A stretch of 64,000 nucleotides of DNA, from contig CALBCJ010000011.1 of the NCBI GenBank assembly GCA_937926975.1, positions 199,917 through 263,916 of the forward strand. Reading direction: 5' to 3'. Below the pieces are notes generated by a model. That model was not told where the DNA came from and did not search any database. It saw nothing but the letters and a program-made list of their open reading frames with translations. This DNA is from an uncultured Propionibacteriaceae bacterium. Its GTDB lineage: Bacteria; Actinomycetota; Actinomycetes; Propionibacteriales; Propionibacteriaceae. Positions 27,262 through 35,788 of the stretch are shown piece after piece; the first letter of the stretch is position 1, and the number at the start of each line of letters is the position of its first letter. Position numbers and translations under genes: made by a program.

Positions 27262-28143
27262 ATGAGTACAGCACCGTTCGGGCGGCTGCTGACCGCCATG
27301 GTCACCCCGTTCACCGCGGACGGGGAGCTGGACCTTGAGGCGGCCGCCGCGCTGGCCGCGTACCTGGTTGACGAGCAGCGCAACGACGCGCTGGTCATCA
27401 ACGGCACCACCGGCGAGTCGCCGACCACCACCGACGAGGAGAAGCGTCGGCTGCTGGAGGTCGTGGTCGCCACGGTGGGGGACCGGGCCCAGGTCCTGGC
27501 CGGGGTCGGCACCAACGACACGTACCACTCGGTCGGACGGGTCCGCGACGCCGCCGAGGTGGGGGCGCACGGGCTGCTGGCGGTCACGCCGTACTACTCC
27601 CGCCCGCCGCAGGACGCGATCATCGAGCACTTCCGGACGCTCGCCGACGCCTCGGACCTGCCGCTGATGCTGTACGACATCCCGCACCGGGCCGGGGTAG
27701 CGCTGGAGAGCGACACCCTGCTGCGGCTGGCCGAGCACCCCCGGGTCGTGGCGGTCAAGGACGCCAAGGGCCAGCCGGCCGCCTCGGCCGTGGTGATGGC
27801 GCAGAGCGGACTGGCCTACTACGCCGGTGACGACGCCATGCTGCTGCCGCTGATGGCGGTCGGCGGGGTCGGGGTGGTCGGCACCTCCACCCACGTCACC
27901 GGTGCCCGGACCGCCGACTGCATCGCTGCCTGGCTGGCCGGTGACCTGGAGCAGGCGCTGCGGATCTACCGCGAGCTGCTGCCGGTGTACACCGGGGTCT
28001 TCGCCACCCAGGCAGTGATGCTGGTCAAGGCCGCCCTGAGGGCTCGCGGGCGCCCGGTCGGCTCGGTACGGCGCCCGCTGCTGGACGCCACCGAGGCTGA
28101 GACCGCCCGCTTCGTGGCGCTGCTGGACGCCGCCGGGCTCTGA
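27262..28143 (+). CDS. dapA: 4-hydroxy-tetrahydrodipicolinate synthase
   Basis: A 293-residue TIM-barrel lyase that condenses pyruvate and aspartate semialdehyde, the first step of the diaminopimelate pathway. Motifs are NGTTGESPTTTDEEK (pyruvate-binding), GTNDTYHSV, LAVTPYYSRPPQ with the catalytic tyrosine, and the Schiff-base lysine in VVAVKDAKG. ATG 27262 follows GGAGG at 27251; the frame extends further upstream without conserved sequence. It fits with dapC, dapD and dapE 5-10 kb upstream. In mycobacteria sigE-rseA-htrA occupy this position between the methyltransferase and tatB. Confidence 0.95.
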   Translation: MSTAPFGRLLTAMVTPFTADGELDLEAAAALAAYLVDEQRNDALVINGTTGESPTTTDEEKRRLLEVVVATVGDRAQVLAGVGTNDTYHSVGRVRDAAEVGAHGLLAVTPYYSRPPQDAIIEHFRTLADASDLPLMLYDIPHRAGVALESDTLLRLAEHPRVVAVKDAKGQPAASAVVMAQSGLAYYAGDDAMLLPLMAVGGVGVVGTSTHVTGARTADCIAAWLAGDLEQALRIYRELLPVYTGVFATQAVMLVKAALRARGRPVGSVRRPLLDATEAETARFVALLDAAGL

Positions 28144-28177
28144 CCTGACCGGGGACTGGCCCGGCCGACGGAGCGGC

Positions 28178-28183
28178 TATCCT
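28178..28183 (+). promoter_or_regulatory. -10 box of leaderless tatB promoter
   Basis: TATCCT ends 7 nt before GTG 28191. Confidence 0.5.
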
Positions 28184-28190
28184 TCAGCCC

Positions 28191-28583
28191 GTGGACCTTG
28201 GGGCGCCGGAGATCATCATGCTGGCCTTCCTGGCTGTCTTGATGTTCGGCCCGGAGAAGCTGCCCGGCTTCGCCCGCAAGGCGGCCCGGGTGGTGCGCTA
28301 CATCAGCGCGATCGCCAACGACGCCAAGGGGCAGCTGCAGGCCGAGCTGGGGCCCGAGTGGGACGGCTTCGAGCTCAGCGACCTGAACCCGAAGACCTTC
28401 GTCCAGCGTCACCTGCTGGACTCGAGCGAGGTGGCCGAGGTGCGCTCCGCGCTGCAGGAGTCCCGGGCGGCACTGGAGTCTGGCGCCCAGGACGTCACCG
28501 AGGCGGTCCACAGCGCCAGTGACGCGGCTGCCGGGCCGGAACCGGTCCCGGTCGGCTCCCCGTACGACTCCGAGGCCACCTAG
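28191..28583 (+). CDS. tatB: Sec-independent protein translocase TatB
   Basis: A 130-residue single-span membrane protein that, with TatC, recognises twin-arginine signal peptides. The N-terminal helix (APEIIMLAFLAVLMFGPEKLPGF) carries the conserved FGPEKLP hinge and is followed by a charged amphipathic helix and an acidic C-terminal tail. The DLNPKTFVQRHLL segment is typical of actinobacterial TatB. Its position near mrp, DUF1003 and CBS genes is conserved. It converges on the ThrE-like gene with 1 bp between the stops. Confidence 0.93.
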   Translation: MDLGAPEIIMLAFLAVLMFGPEKLPGFARKAARVVRYISAIANDAKGQLQAELGPEWDGFELSDLNPKTFVQRHLLDSSEVAEVRSALQESRAALESGAQDVTEAVHSASDAAAGPEPVPVGSPYDSEAT

Positions 28584-28584
28584 G

Positions 28585-29898
28585 TCAGCGCCGGCGCCGC
28601 AGTCCCGGCAGCCCGAGCCGCAGCTGCGGCGGGTCAGGCCGGGTGAAGGCCCACTCCGGGTCGGTCACCATCCGGGCTACCGACAGCCCGCCGACCATGG
28701 CGATCACGGCGAGGACCACCGCGACCGCGTTCTGCAGCGCCCGCAGGGTGTCGGCGGTGTCGAAGTAGAGCAGGGTCCGCAGCGCCGCCCCGCCAGGGAT
28801 CGAGATCAGCAGGGTGGGAACGGTCATGATGATCTTCTCCAGGTCGAAGACCGCCCCGGCCACCGCGCACAGCAGCCCGATCAGGACACAGCCGACGAAG
28901 GTCGCGACGTGGTTGCTGACCTGGTGGTCGAGCAGGGTGAGCCGCAGCGCGTTCCCGATCACGGCGATCGTGCCGGAGGCCACCGCCGCGCTGGTAGGGG
29001 AGTTGAACATCATCGCCCAGCCGAAGACGGCGGTGAAGCTGGCCAGCAGCCTCACCGACCACAGCAGCAGCGGGTGCCAGGGCTGGACCGGCACCTCCTG
29101 CGGGGAGACCCCGGCCAGGGTGGCCACCACCCACACCCCGATCCCCATCGCCAGCAGCACGACCGCGGCATAGCCGAGCCGGGGGATCCCGGCCGACATG
29201 TCGAGCCGGGTGATGTCGAGCCCGGCGGTGACCAGGGGGAAGCCGGGGATCAGGAAGATCGAGGCGCTGACCAGGCCCACCCCGTACGCGCTGCTCGGGC
29301 TGCCGGTCACCGCGGCCAGCAGGGCCGCGAACCCGACGTACCCGGCGGAGGCGACCACGGTCGAGGTCAGCATCACCGCGATCACGTTCAGCCGGGCCGC
29401 GATCAGCGTGCGGTGCAGCCCGTACGCGATCATCGAGGCGGGCAGCACCGCCAGGACCTCCCGCCAGCCACCGTGGCTGAGCACGGTGATGCTGGCGCAG
29501 GCCAGCGCCACCAGGGCCGCCAGCCAGCGGGCCCGGTGCAGCGGGCGGGTGTGCTCGATCACCCGGAGCCGGCGCTCAACGTCGACCTCCTCACCGGCCC
29601 GCAGCCGCTTGGTCAGGTCGTGCAGCATCTCGATCCGGTGCGCGTTCACCCCGCTGCCTCGAACCTCGGAGGTCTGGGTACGGAAGATGCCGCGCCGGGT
29701 GACGGTCAGCACGATCCCGGTGTAGGTGATCTGGGCCCGCAGCTCGTCCATCCCCTGGTCTCGGGCCACCGCCCGCATCAGGTCCCGGACCCGCAGTGAG
29801 CTGGTCCCGGCGCCGAGCATCAGGATCCCGGCCTTGAGAACCAGGTTGCAGCGATGGATCAGGTCCCTCGGCTCCAGGTCGTCCTCGCTCGCACGCAC
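28585..29898 (-). CDS. Threonine/serine exporter family protein (ThrE-like)
   Basis: A 437-residue membrane protein with the DUF1212 region (about residues 10-250) and a second hydrophobic half (DUF3815-like). Together they give about ten membrane helices, as in Corynebacterium ThrE. The soluble N-terminus with CNLVLKAGILMLGAGTSSLRVRDLM and GIVLTVTRRG matches the family. ThrE exports threonine and serine using the proton gradient; this protein may do the same, but the substrate is not certain. It starts at GTG 29898 with a TAGGCT box 8 nt upstream. Confidence 0.9.
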   Translation of the reverse strand: MRASEDDLEPRDLIHRCNLVLKAGILMLGAGTSSLRVRDLMRAVARDQGMDELRAQITYTGIVLTVTRRGIFRTQTSEVRGSGVNAHRIEMLHDLTKRLRAGEEVDVERRLRVIEHTRPLHRARWLAALVALACASITVLSHGGWREVLAVLPASMIAYGLHRTLIAARLNVIAVMLTSTVVASAGYVGFAALLAAVTGSPSSAYGVGLVSASIFLIPGFPLVTAGLDITRLDMSAGIPRLGYAAVVLLAMGIGVWVVATLAGVSPQEVPVQPWHPLLLWSVRLLASFTAVFGWAMMFNSPTSAAVASGTIAVIGNALRLTLLDHQVSNHVATFVGCVLIGLLCAVAGAVFDLEKIIMTVPTLLISIPGGAALRTLLYFDTADTLRALQNAVAVVLAVIAMVGGLSVARMVTDPEWAFTRPDPPQLRLGLPGLRRRR

Positions 29899-29906
29899 GA
29901 CCGGCG

Positions 29907-29912
29907 AGCCTA
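29907..29912 (-). promoter_or_regulatory. -10 box of leaderless ThrE-like gene promoter
   Basis: Minus-strand TAGGCT ends 8 nt before GTG 29898. The rest of the 146-bp gap to mrp shows nothing I recognise. Confidence 0.5.
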
Positions 29913-30044
29913 CCGAGACTGGGCCCGGGAGCCGAACCCGGACCGGCGACCCGTCGGCGCGATGAGTCGACGAACCCCCGGCAGCCCGCCTGGGTGATGG
30001 TGGCGGCCTCCTACAGCTACCTGATCAGCACCGCGATCCCGGTC

Positions 30045-31208
30045 TCAGCCGACCGGCGACAGCCCGAGCGGCACCCCGACCAGACTGGGCCGCGAGCCGG
30101 CCAGCCGCTGCGCCAGGCCGACGATCGCGGCCGCGCTGGGCCGGGTCGGGTCGAGCGTGGCCAGCGGGGTGCCGGCGTCCCCGGCCGCCCGCAGGTCCGG
30201 CTCCAGCGGGATCTGGGCGACCAGCGGAACCTCGTAGCCCAGCCGCTCGGTGAGCTCGGCGGCCACCTCCTGGCCGCCGCCGGAGCCGAAGACCTCAACC
30301 CGGTGGGTCCGCTCGCAGTGCGGGCAGGTGGTCTCCAGGTAGGACATGTTCTCCACCACCCCGATCACCTGCTGGTGCAGGATGCTGGCGATGGTCCCGG
30401 CCCGGCCTGCCACCTCGGTCGCCGCCGGCTGCGGGGTAGTGACCACGAGCACCTCGGCACTAGGCAGCTTCTGCCCCAGCGAGATCGCGATGTCACCGGT
30501 CCCGGGCGGCAGGTCCAGCAGTAGGAAGTCCAGGTCACCCCAGTACACATCAGCCAGCAGCTGGGTCAGGGCCCGGTCCAGGACCGGCCCCCGCCAGGCC
30601 ACCACCTGGTCCCGGGACGGCTTCATCATCCCGACCGAGATCACCTTGATGCCCTGCTTCTCGACCGGCAGCAGCATCCCGACATCCTCCAGCGGGGTCG
30701 GGCCCTCGTCCTCGGAGACCCCCAGCATGTCGGGCACCGAGTGCCCGTACACGTCGGCGTCGAGCAGACCGACCTTCTGCCCCTGCGCAGCCAGGGCGAC
30801 CGCGAGGTTGACCGTCACCGAGGACTTGCCGACGCCGCCCTTGCCGGAGGCGACCGCGACCACCCGGGTGTGGTTGGTCGGCTTGGCGAACGGGATCTCC
30901 CGCTCCGGGACCCCGCCGCGCAGCTGGGCCCGCAGGGCGGCCCGCTGCTCGTCGTCCATCACGCCGAGCTCGACGCGGACCTCGCTGACCTGGTCCACCG
31001 CCTGAACCGCGGCGGTGACGTCGTTGCGCAGCCGGTCCCGCAGCGGACAGCCTCCGGTCGTGAGCAGAATCCTGACGAAGACCCGGTTCTGCTCGTCGGC
31101 GCTGACCTCGTCGACCATGCCGAGGTCGGTGATCGGGCGGTGGATCTCGGGGTCCTCCACGGTGTGCAGGGCAGCCCGGACCTTGGGCAGCAGCGGGTGC
31201 TCAGACAT
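30045..31208 (-). CDS. mrp: Mrp/ApbC family iron-sulphur cluster carrier ATPase
   Basis: A 387-residue P-loop ATPase that binds and transfers Fe-S clusters in the cytoplasm. It has an N-terminal MIP18/DUF59 domain (VEDPEIHRPITDLGMVDE at about 17-34, with GGCPLRD). The deviant Walker A is ASGKGGVGKSSVTVNLA at about 118-134. The Mrp signature region is FLLLDLPPGTGD, and the cluster-binding CPHC sits in YLETTCPHCERTH. A TAGGCT box lies 7 nt before the ATG. Its neighbours DUF1003 and CBS proteins are conserved but not known to act with it. Confidence 0.95.
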   Translation of the reverse strand: MSEHPLLPKVRAALHTVEDPEIHRPITDLGMVDEVSADEQNRVFVRILLTTGGCPLRDRLRNDVTAAVQAVDQVSEVRVELGVMDDEQRAALRAQLRGGVPEREIPFAKPTNHTRVVAVASGKGGVGKSSVTVNLAVALAAQGQKVGLLDADVYGHSVPDMLGVSEDEGPTPLEDVGMLLPVEKQGIKVISVGMMKPSRDQVVAWRGPVLDRALTQLLADVYWGDLDFLLLDLPPGTGDIAISLGQKLPSAEVLVVTTPQPAATEVAGRAGTIASILHQQVIGVVENMSYLETTCPHCERTHRVEVFGSGGGQEVAAELTERLGYEVPLVAQIPLEPDLRAAGDAGTPLATLDPTRPSAAAIVGLAQRLAGSRPSLVGVPLGLSPVG

Positions 31209-31215
31209 GGGCGCA

Positions 31216-31221
31216 AGCCTA
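31216..31221 (-). promoter_or_regulatory. -10 box of leaderless mrp promoter
   Basis: Minus-strand TAGGCT ends 7 nt before the mrp ATG. Confidence 0.6.
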
Positions 31222-31268
31222 GCCGGGGCGCCGGGCGCGGCCCGGGGCGCGCCAGGAGGCGAGCGGCG

Positions 31269-31829
31269 TCAGTCGTCGTCCTGGCTGGTGCCGGCAGCAC
31301 GGGCCTGGAGCTCCTGCTCCCGGCGGCGCAGGTCGTCGGCCCGGGCGTCCAGCTCCTCCATCAGGTCGTGCAGCTCGGAGCGGATGAAGTCCCGGGTGGC
31401 GAGGTCACCGACCCGCATCCGCAGCGAGGCGATCTCGCGGGCCAGGAAGTCCATGTCGGCGCGGGCCTGGGCGGCGGTCTTGCGGTCGTCCTCGAGGGCG
31501 ATCCGGTCCCGGGCCTCCTGCCGGTTCTGGGCGAGCAGGATCAGCGGGGCTGCGTACGAGGCCTGCAGGCTGAGCAGCAGCGTGAGGAAGACGTACGGGA
31601 AGCGCTCCGCCTCCCAGCCGTCGGGGACCACGATGTTCCAGCCGATCCAGACGACAATGAACAGCGTCATCCAGATCAGGAAGTTGGCGGTGCCCATCCA
31701 GCGGGCGAACTTCTCGGCGAAGGCGCCGAAGACCTCCGAGTCCAGCTTCACCTCGGGCAGCAGCGACCGCTTCACCGGGCCCGGGCTCGACAGCCGGTCG
31801 GCGTTGATCCGCTTCCTGGTCCTAGCCAC
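31269..31829 (-). CDS. DUF1003 domain-containing membrane protein
   Basis: A 186-residue protein with two closely spaced membrane helices (NFLIWMTLFIVVWIGWNIVV, then FPYVFLTLLLSLQASYAAPLIL). The conserved AQNRQEARDRIALEDDR and a long charged, probably coiled-coil C-terminus follow. DUF1003 proteins are widespread and of unknown function. GTG 31829 has a GGAGGA site and overlaps the end of the CBS-domain gene by 8 bp, so the two are translationally coupled and may form a membrane complex. Confidence 0.9.
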   Translation of the reverse strand: MARTRKRINADRLSSPGPVKRSLLPEVKLDSEVFGAFAEKFARWMGTANFLIWMTLFIVVWIGWNIVVPDGWEAERFPYVFLTLLLSLQASYAAPLILLAQNRQEARDRIALEDDRKTAAQARADMDFLAREIASLRMRVGDLATRDFIRSELHDLMEELDARADDLRRREQELQARAAGTSQDDD

Positions 31830-33093
31830 GCTGGTTCTCCTCCGGGGTCACCACACCCTCCATCTGGAGCCCGCGCCAGTCCTCGGGGAGCATGTGGTCG
31901 AGCACATCATCCACCGTGACCGCCCCCAGCAGCCGCTGCTCGGCGTCGATCACCGGGACCACGACCACGTCGTACGTGGCGAAGTAGCGGCTCACGGTGG
32001 CCAGGTCGGCGGTCGGCAGCAGCGGCCGCAGCTCGTGGTCGATCAGCCCCGACACCAGCGTCGAGGGAGGCTCGCGGAGCAGCCGCTGCAGGTGCACCCC
32101 GCCGATCAGCCTCCCGGTCGGCGCCTCCAGCGGCGGGCGGCAGACGAAGACCATCCCGGCCAGCGCCGGCGGCACGTCCTCGACCCGGGCCCGGGCCAGG
32201 GCGTCAGCGACGGTGTAGTCGGGGGCGACGATGATCGGCTCGGGGGTCATCATGCCGCCGGCGGTGTTGTCGTCGTACAGCAGCAGGTCCCGCACGTCCT
32301 GGGCGTCCTCGGGCCGCATCCGGTTGAGCAGCGCGTCGGCCAGGTCGTCGGGCAGCTCCGAGATCAGGTCGGCGGCGTCGTCGGGGTCCATCTCCTCGAG
32401 CACGTCCGCGGCCCGCTCCGGGTCCAGCAAGGTGATCAGGTCGACCTGCTCGTCCTCGGGCAGCTCCTCAATGGCGTCGGCGAGCTGCCGGTCGTCCAGG
32501 GCGTGGGCCACCTCGGCGCGCCGGTCGGGAGCCATGTCGTGCAGCTCGCGGGCAACGTCGGCGGCCTTCTTGTCGATCATGTCGGCGATCTGGGCGTCGC
32601 GGGTGTCGCCGGCGGCCAGCTCCAGGTCGGGCACCTCATTCCAGGGCACCACGGTGATCGGGACCCGGGAGCTGAGCCGGAACGACTTGGTGGACTCGCG
32701 CAGCGCTGCCCGGGACACCTCCCAGTCGCCGGCCCGGCCGGCGTGCATCGCCACGTCCACGATGGTGGTGGCCTGGCTGGCGCCGTGGCGTACCACCCGC
32801 CGCCCGATGAGCTCGTCGACGACCAGGGTCTCGCCCTCGCGGCGGTGGAAGCGGCGGGTGTTGACCACCCCGGAGACCACGATCTGGACCGCGTCGATGG
32901 AGTACACCCGCTCCATCGGCAGGTACGCCTTGCGCCGCGCGAAGAGCTCCACCACCAGTCCCTTGACCCGGGGCGGCCGGCCCCGGCCGCGGACCTGGAC
33001 CACCACATCGCTGAGCCTGCCGATCCGGTCGCCGTCAGCGTCGATGACGGGGAGCCCGCGCAGGCGGGTGATGTACATCGTCGTGCCGGCCAC
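31822..33093 (-). CDS. PRC-barrel / MgtE-N / CBS domain protein
   Basis: A 423-residue protein. The N-terminal ~70 residues look like a PRC-barrel (VIDADGDRIGRLSDVVVQVRG), and a second barrel-like part follows. The MgtE intracellular N domain spans about 180-280, with repeated Asp-rich hairpins such as EELPEDEQVDLITLLDPERA. Two CBS motifs are at the C-terminus (MMTPEPIIVAPDYTVADAL and VVPVIDAEQRLLGAVTVDDVL). The MgtE magnesium channel itself is absent, so this is a regulatory version that may sense Mg2+ or nucleotides. GTG 33093 was chosen from the TACGCT box 6 nt upstream; ATG 33078 is an alternative. Confidence 0.85.
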   Translation of the reverse strand: MAGTTMYITRLRGLPVIDADGDRIGRLSDVVVQVRGRGRPPRVKGLVVELFARRKAYLPMERVYSIDAVQIVVSGVVNTRRFHRREGETLVVDELIGRRVVRHGASQATTIVDVAMHAGRAGDWEVSRAALRESTKSFRLSSRVPITVVPWNEVPDLELAAGDTRDAQIADMIDKKAADVARELHDMAPDRRAEVAHALDDRQLADAIEELPEDEQVDLITLLDPERAADVLEEMDPDDAADLISELPDDLADALLNRMRPEDAQDVRDLLLYDDNTAGGMMTPEPIIVAPDYTVADALARARVEDVPPALAGMVFVCRPPLEAPTGRLIGGVHLQRLLREPPSTLVSGLIDHELRPLLPTADLATVSRYFATYDVVVVPVIDAEQRLLGAVTVDDVLDHMLPEDWRGLQMEGVVTPEENQRG

Positions 33094-33099
33094 GGTGGC

Positions 33100-33105
33100 A
33101 GCGTA
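33100..33105 (-). promoter_or_regulatory. -10 box of leaderless CBS-protein promoter
   Basis: Minus-strand TACGCT ends 6 nt before GTG 33093. Confidence 0.45.
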
Positions 33106-33141
33106 GTCGCTGGCCGCTGTCGAATGCACCGTGACGGGCCT

Positions 33142-33147
33142 TAGAGT
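33142..33147 (+). promoter_or_regulatory. -10 box of leaderless CoA-lyase promoter
   Basis: TAGAGT ends 7 nt before GTG 33155. It is arranged back to back with the CBS-protein promoter in a 61-bp region. Confidence 0.55.
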
Positions 33148-33154
33148 CGCATAC

Positions 33155-34084
33155 GTGAGAACTCTTCCACGCCGTACGGTTCTTGCGGTCCCAGGCTCCT
33201 CGGACCGCTTCATCGCCAAGTCCCGCGGGCTGGAGGTGGACGCGGTCTTCCTGGACCTGGAGGACGCGGTCGCACCGCCGGCTAAGGCCGAGGCCCGCCA
33301 GCGGGTGGTGGGCGCGCTGACCTCCGGGGAGGGCTGGCGGGCCGGGCTGGTGACGGTCCGGGTCAACGACTGGACCACCCCGTGGACGGTGGCCGACCTG
33401 AGCGAGGTGGTGGCCGGGGCCGGGGCGCATCTGGACGCGGTCGTGGTGCCGAAAGTCACCGGGCCGGAGCAGGTGGTGGCGACCGACCTGGTGCTGACCC
33501 AGCTGGAGCGGCTGAACGGGCTGGAGCCGGGCCGGATCGGGCTCGAGGTGCAGATCGAGGAGGCCCGGGGCGCGCTGGCGGTGGCGGCGATCGCGCAGGC
33601 CTCGCCACGGCTGCAGAGCCTGGTCTTCGGGCCGGGTGACTTCATGGCCTCGATCGGGATGGCCACCTTGAACGTGGGTGCTCAGCCGGCCGGGTACGCG
33701 GCCGACGCGTACCACCACATCCACATGACGATCCTGCTGGCGGCCCGGGCGCACGGGCTCCAGGCGATCGACGGCCCGTACGTCGCGATCCGCGACCGGG
33801 AGGGCTTCTGGGAGGCGGCGACCCGCGCCGCGGCGCTCGGCTACGACGGCAAGTGGGTGCTGCACCCCGACCAGGTGGTGGTCGGCAACCAGGTCTTCAC
33901 CCCGGCCGAGGCGGTGCTGGAGCGGGCCCGGCGGATCGTGACCGCGTACCGGGAGGCCACCTCGGCCGCCGGCGGCGCGGTCGGGGCGATCGTCGTCGAC
34001 GACGAGATGGTCGACGAGGCCGGGCTGAAGCTGGCCGAGGCCCAGCTGGCACGGGCCGGCCAGCTGCCCGGGAACCTGCCATGA
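33155..34084 (+). CDS. HpcH/HpaI aldolase / citrate lyase family protein (CoA ester lyase)
   Basis: A 309-residue TIM-barrel Mg2+-dependent lyase of the CitE-like family. The motif VLAVPGSSDRFIAKSRGLEVDAVFLDLEDAV is diagnostic, with the metal-binding acid in LDLEDAV. The substrate arginine region is LVTVRVND and the second metal ligand is in LEVQIEEARG. FGPGDFMASIG and KWVLHPDQVVVGNQVFTP also match. Members cleave malyl-CoA, citramalyl-CoA or similar esters; the exact substrate cannot be read here. It overlaps the next gene by ATGA. Confidence 0.9.
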   Translation: MRTLPRRTVLAVPGSSDRFIAKSRGLEVDAVFLDLEDAVAPPAKAEARQRVVGALTSGEGWRAGLVTVRVNDWTTPWTVADLSEVVAGAGAHLDAVVVPKVTGPEQVVATDLVLTQLERLNGLEPGRIGLEVQIEEARGALAVAAIAQASPRLQSLVFGPGDFMASIGMATLNVGAQPAGYAADAYHHIHMTILLAARAHGLQAIDGPYVAIRDREGFWEAATRAAALGYDGKWVLHPDQVVVGNQVFTPAEAVLERARRIVTAYREATSAAGGAVGAIVVDDEMVDEAGLKLAEAQLARAGQLPGNLP

Positions 34085-34569
34085 CTGCTGACCCGGCCCG
34101 GCCTCGCGGGGGCGCCCCGCAGCCGCTGAAGTACCCGCAGTCGGTCGCGATCTTCGACAGCTACCCCGCGGCAGCAGCGGCGGTCCACCACCTCGCCAGC
34201 CAGCAGTTCCCGGTCGAGAACCTGGCGATCGTCGGCACCGACCTGCGCAGCGTGGAGCGGGTGCTGGCGCGCAAGACCTGGGCCTCGGTGCTGATCCGGG
34301 GCATCATTCAGGGGCTGGTGACCGGCACCCTGCTGGCAGCGGTGCTGTGGCTGTTCATGCCCTCAGGCAGCTCCAGGCTCCAGGTAGTGGGGACGGCGCT
34401 CGGGATCGGGCTGGTCGTCAGCACCGGTCTGGCCGCGCTCGCCTACGTCGGCCAGGGCCGGCGAGACTTCAGCTCGGCCCGCCAGATCATCGCCACCCGC
34501 TACGAGGTGCTCTGCGAGCACACGGTCGCTGACCGGGCCCGCGAGCTGCTGGCCCGCAGCGTCAGCTAG
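34081..34569 (+). CDS. General stress protein 17M-like (YflT) membrane protein
   Basis: A 162-residue protein. The N-terminal ~70 residues form a YflT/GSP17M-like domain (SVAIFDSYPAAAAAVHHLASQQFPVENLAIVGTDL). Two membrane helices with a glycine-rich loop follow (LIRGIIQGLVTGTLLAAVLWLFMP and LGIGLVVSTGLAALAYVG). The family is linked to general stress in Bacillus but has no known biochemical role. It is translationally coupled to the CoA lyase and overlaps the convergent MFS gene by 8 bp. Confidence 0.82.
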   Translation: MTADPARPRGGAPQPLKYPQSVAIFDSYPAAAAAVHHLASQQFPVENLAIVGTDLRSVERVLARKTWASVLIRGIIQGLVTGTLLAAVLWLFMPSGSSRLQVVGTALGIGLVVSTGLAALAYVGQGRRDFSSARQIIATRYEVLCEHTVADRARELLARSVS

Positions 34570-35746
34570 CCGGGCTGGCGGCGAAGCCGCGGCGCCAGAG
34601 CACCAGCAGCAGGGCCCCGGCCACCAGCGAGCTGACACCCGCCAGGGACAGAGCCAGCAGGTGCGGGTTGGTGGCGGTGTGCAGGTGGTAGATCGGGACC
34701 CAGGTGAACGGAACCAGGGCGCCGCCGGTGTACTGGCAGGCCAGCATCACCGAGGAGGCGCCGGAGCGGTTCTCGGGGGCCGCGGTGACCGACAGGGTCT
34801 GGGCCATCGAGCGGGCCGCAGCCGAGGCCACACCGGCCAGGGCGATCAGCACGACCGCGAGCACCAGCCCCAGCACCGGCCCGGCCAGTGTCGACAGCCC
34901 GGCCAGGACACAGAGCCCGCCGAGCAGGGCGTGGGCGGCGCTGCCGACGAGCAGCCGGGGGTGGCGGTCCAGAAGCGAGCCGGACCAGCGTCCGGTGGCC
35001 AGCCCGGCCACGCCGAACGAGGCCACCACCAGCCCGGCAGCGAAGGGGGAGAGGTGGTACTCGTCGCGCACGTACAGGGCGCCGACCACGGCCATCCCGA
35101 TCGTGGTCAGGAAGGCGAGCAGCGCGATGGTGCTGGCCACCAGCAGCTGGCGGGTGGCCAGAGCCCGCCACCGCCCGGGGCGCTGGTCGGCCCGGGCCGG
35201 GGCGTCGGCCGGCGGCAGCAGGGCCAGCACCGCCGACAGGACCCCGATCACGATGAAGGCCGACTGCCACCTGAAGCTGGCCGCCAGGCCTCCCAGCAGC
35301 AGCGACATCGCCTGCCCGACGGCCTGGGTGGCGCCGAACATCCCCAGCGAGCGGCCCAGTCGCTGCGGCGGGACCTGGTCGGTGATCGCCGCCGCCAGGA
35401 CCGGGGTGGTGAAGGCGTTGGAGACGCCCTGCACGACCCGCAGCAGCAGGAACAGCTGCAGGTTGGGGGCCAGGGCACAGCCGATCGACGACAGGGCGTA
35501 GACGATGTAGCCGACCTGAACCGTACGCCGCCGGCCGAGCCGCTCGGCCAGGGTCCCCGAGACCAGCATCGCGGCCGCGAACGGGAGCAGGTAGGCCGAC
35601 AGGGAGGTGCTCACCGAGGGGACCGAGACCTGCAGGGCCTCGGCCATCTCGGGCAGCATCGTGGACACGATGGCCCCTCCGAAGGGGCCGAGGAAACCAC
35701 CCAGGTACAGCGGCCACAGTGGTGGCTGGGGATGAGCATCAGACAT
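34562..35746 (-). CDS. MFS transporter
   Basis: A 394-residue membrane protein with about 12 helices. The loop 2-3 motif typical of the major facilitator superfamily is SGTLAERLGRRRTVQVGYI, and GRSLGMFGATQAVGQAMSLLLGG lies in the fifth helix region, similar to drug-efflux members. It probably exports a small molecule by proton antiport; no substrate can be inferred. A CATAAT box lies 6 nt upstream of the ATG. The next gene upstream is the phospholipid gene pssA, without an obvious functional link. Confidence 0.88.
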   Translation of the reverse strand: MSDAHPQPPLWPLYLGGFLGPFGGAIVSTMLPEMAEALQVSVPSVSTSLSAYLLPFAAAMLVSGTLAERLGRRRTVQVGYIVYALSSIGCALAPNLQLFLLLRVVQGVSNAFTTPVLAAAITDQVPPQRLGRSLGMFGATQAVGQAMSLLLGGLAASFRWQSAFIVIGVLSAVLALLPPADAPARADQRPGRWRALATRQLLVASTIALLAFLTTIGMAVVGALYVRDEYHLSPFAAGLVVASFGVAGLATGRWSGSLLDRHPRLLVGSAAHALLGGLCVLAGLSTLAGPVLGLVLAVVLIALAGVASAAARSMAQTLSVTAAPENRSGASSVMLACQYTGGALVPFTWVPIYHLHTATNPHLLALSLAGVSSLVAGALLLVLWRRGFAASPAS

Positions 35747-35752
35747 GCCCGC

Positions 35753-35758
35753 ATTATG
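35753..35758 (-). promoter_or_regulatory. -10 box of leaderless MFS gene promoter
   Basis: Minus-strand CATAAT ends 6 nt before the ATG at 35746. Confidence 0.5.
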
Positions 35759-35788
35759 TCTGACCAGTCAGGGGCCGTGACAAAGTAC

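Noticed and set aside
28519..29799. Long plus-strand open frame opposite the ThrE-like gene
   Set aside because: Low-complexity His/Gln/Asp/Gly/Pro composition typical of antisense frames in high-G+C DNA, while the minus strand gives a clear membrane protein.
30741..33144. Long plus-strand open frames opposite mrp, DUF1003 and CBS genes
   Set aside because: No recognisable motif; the minus-strand products have full domain structures.
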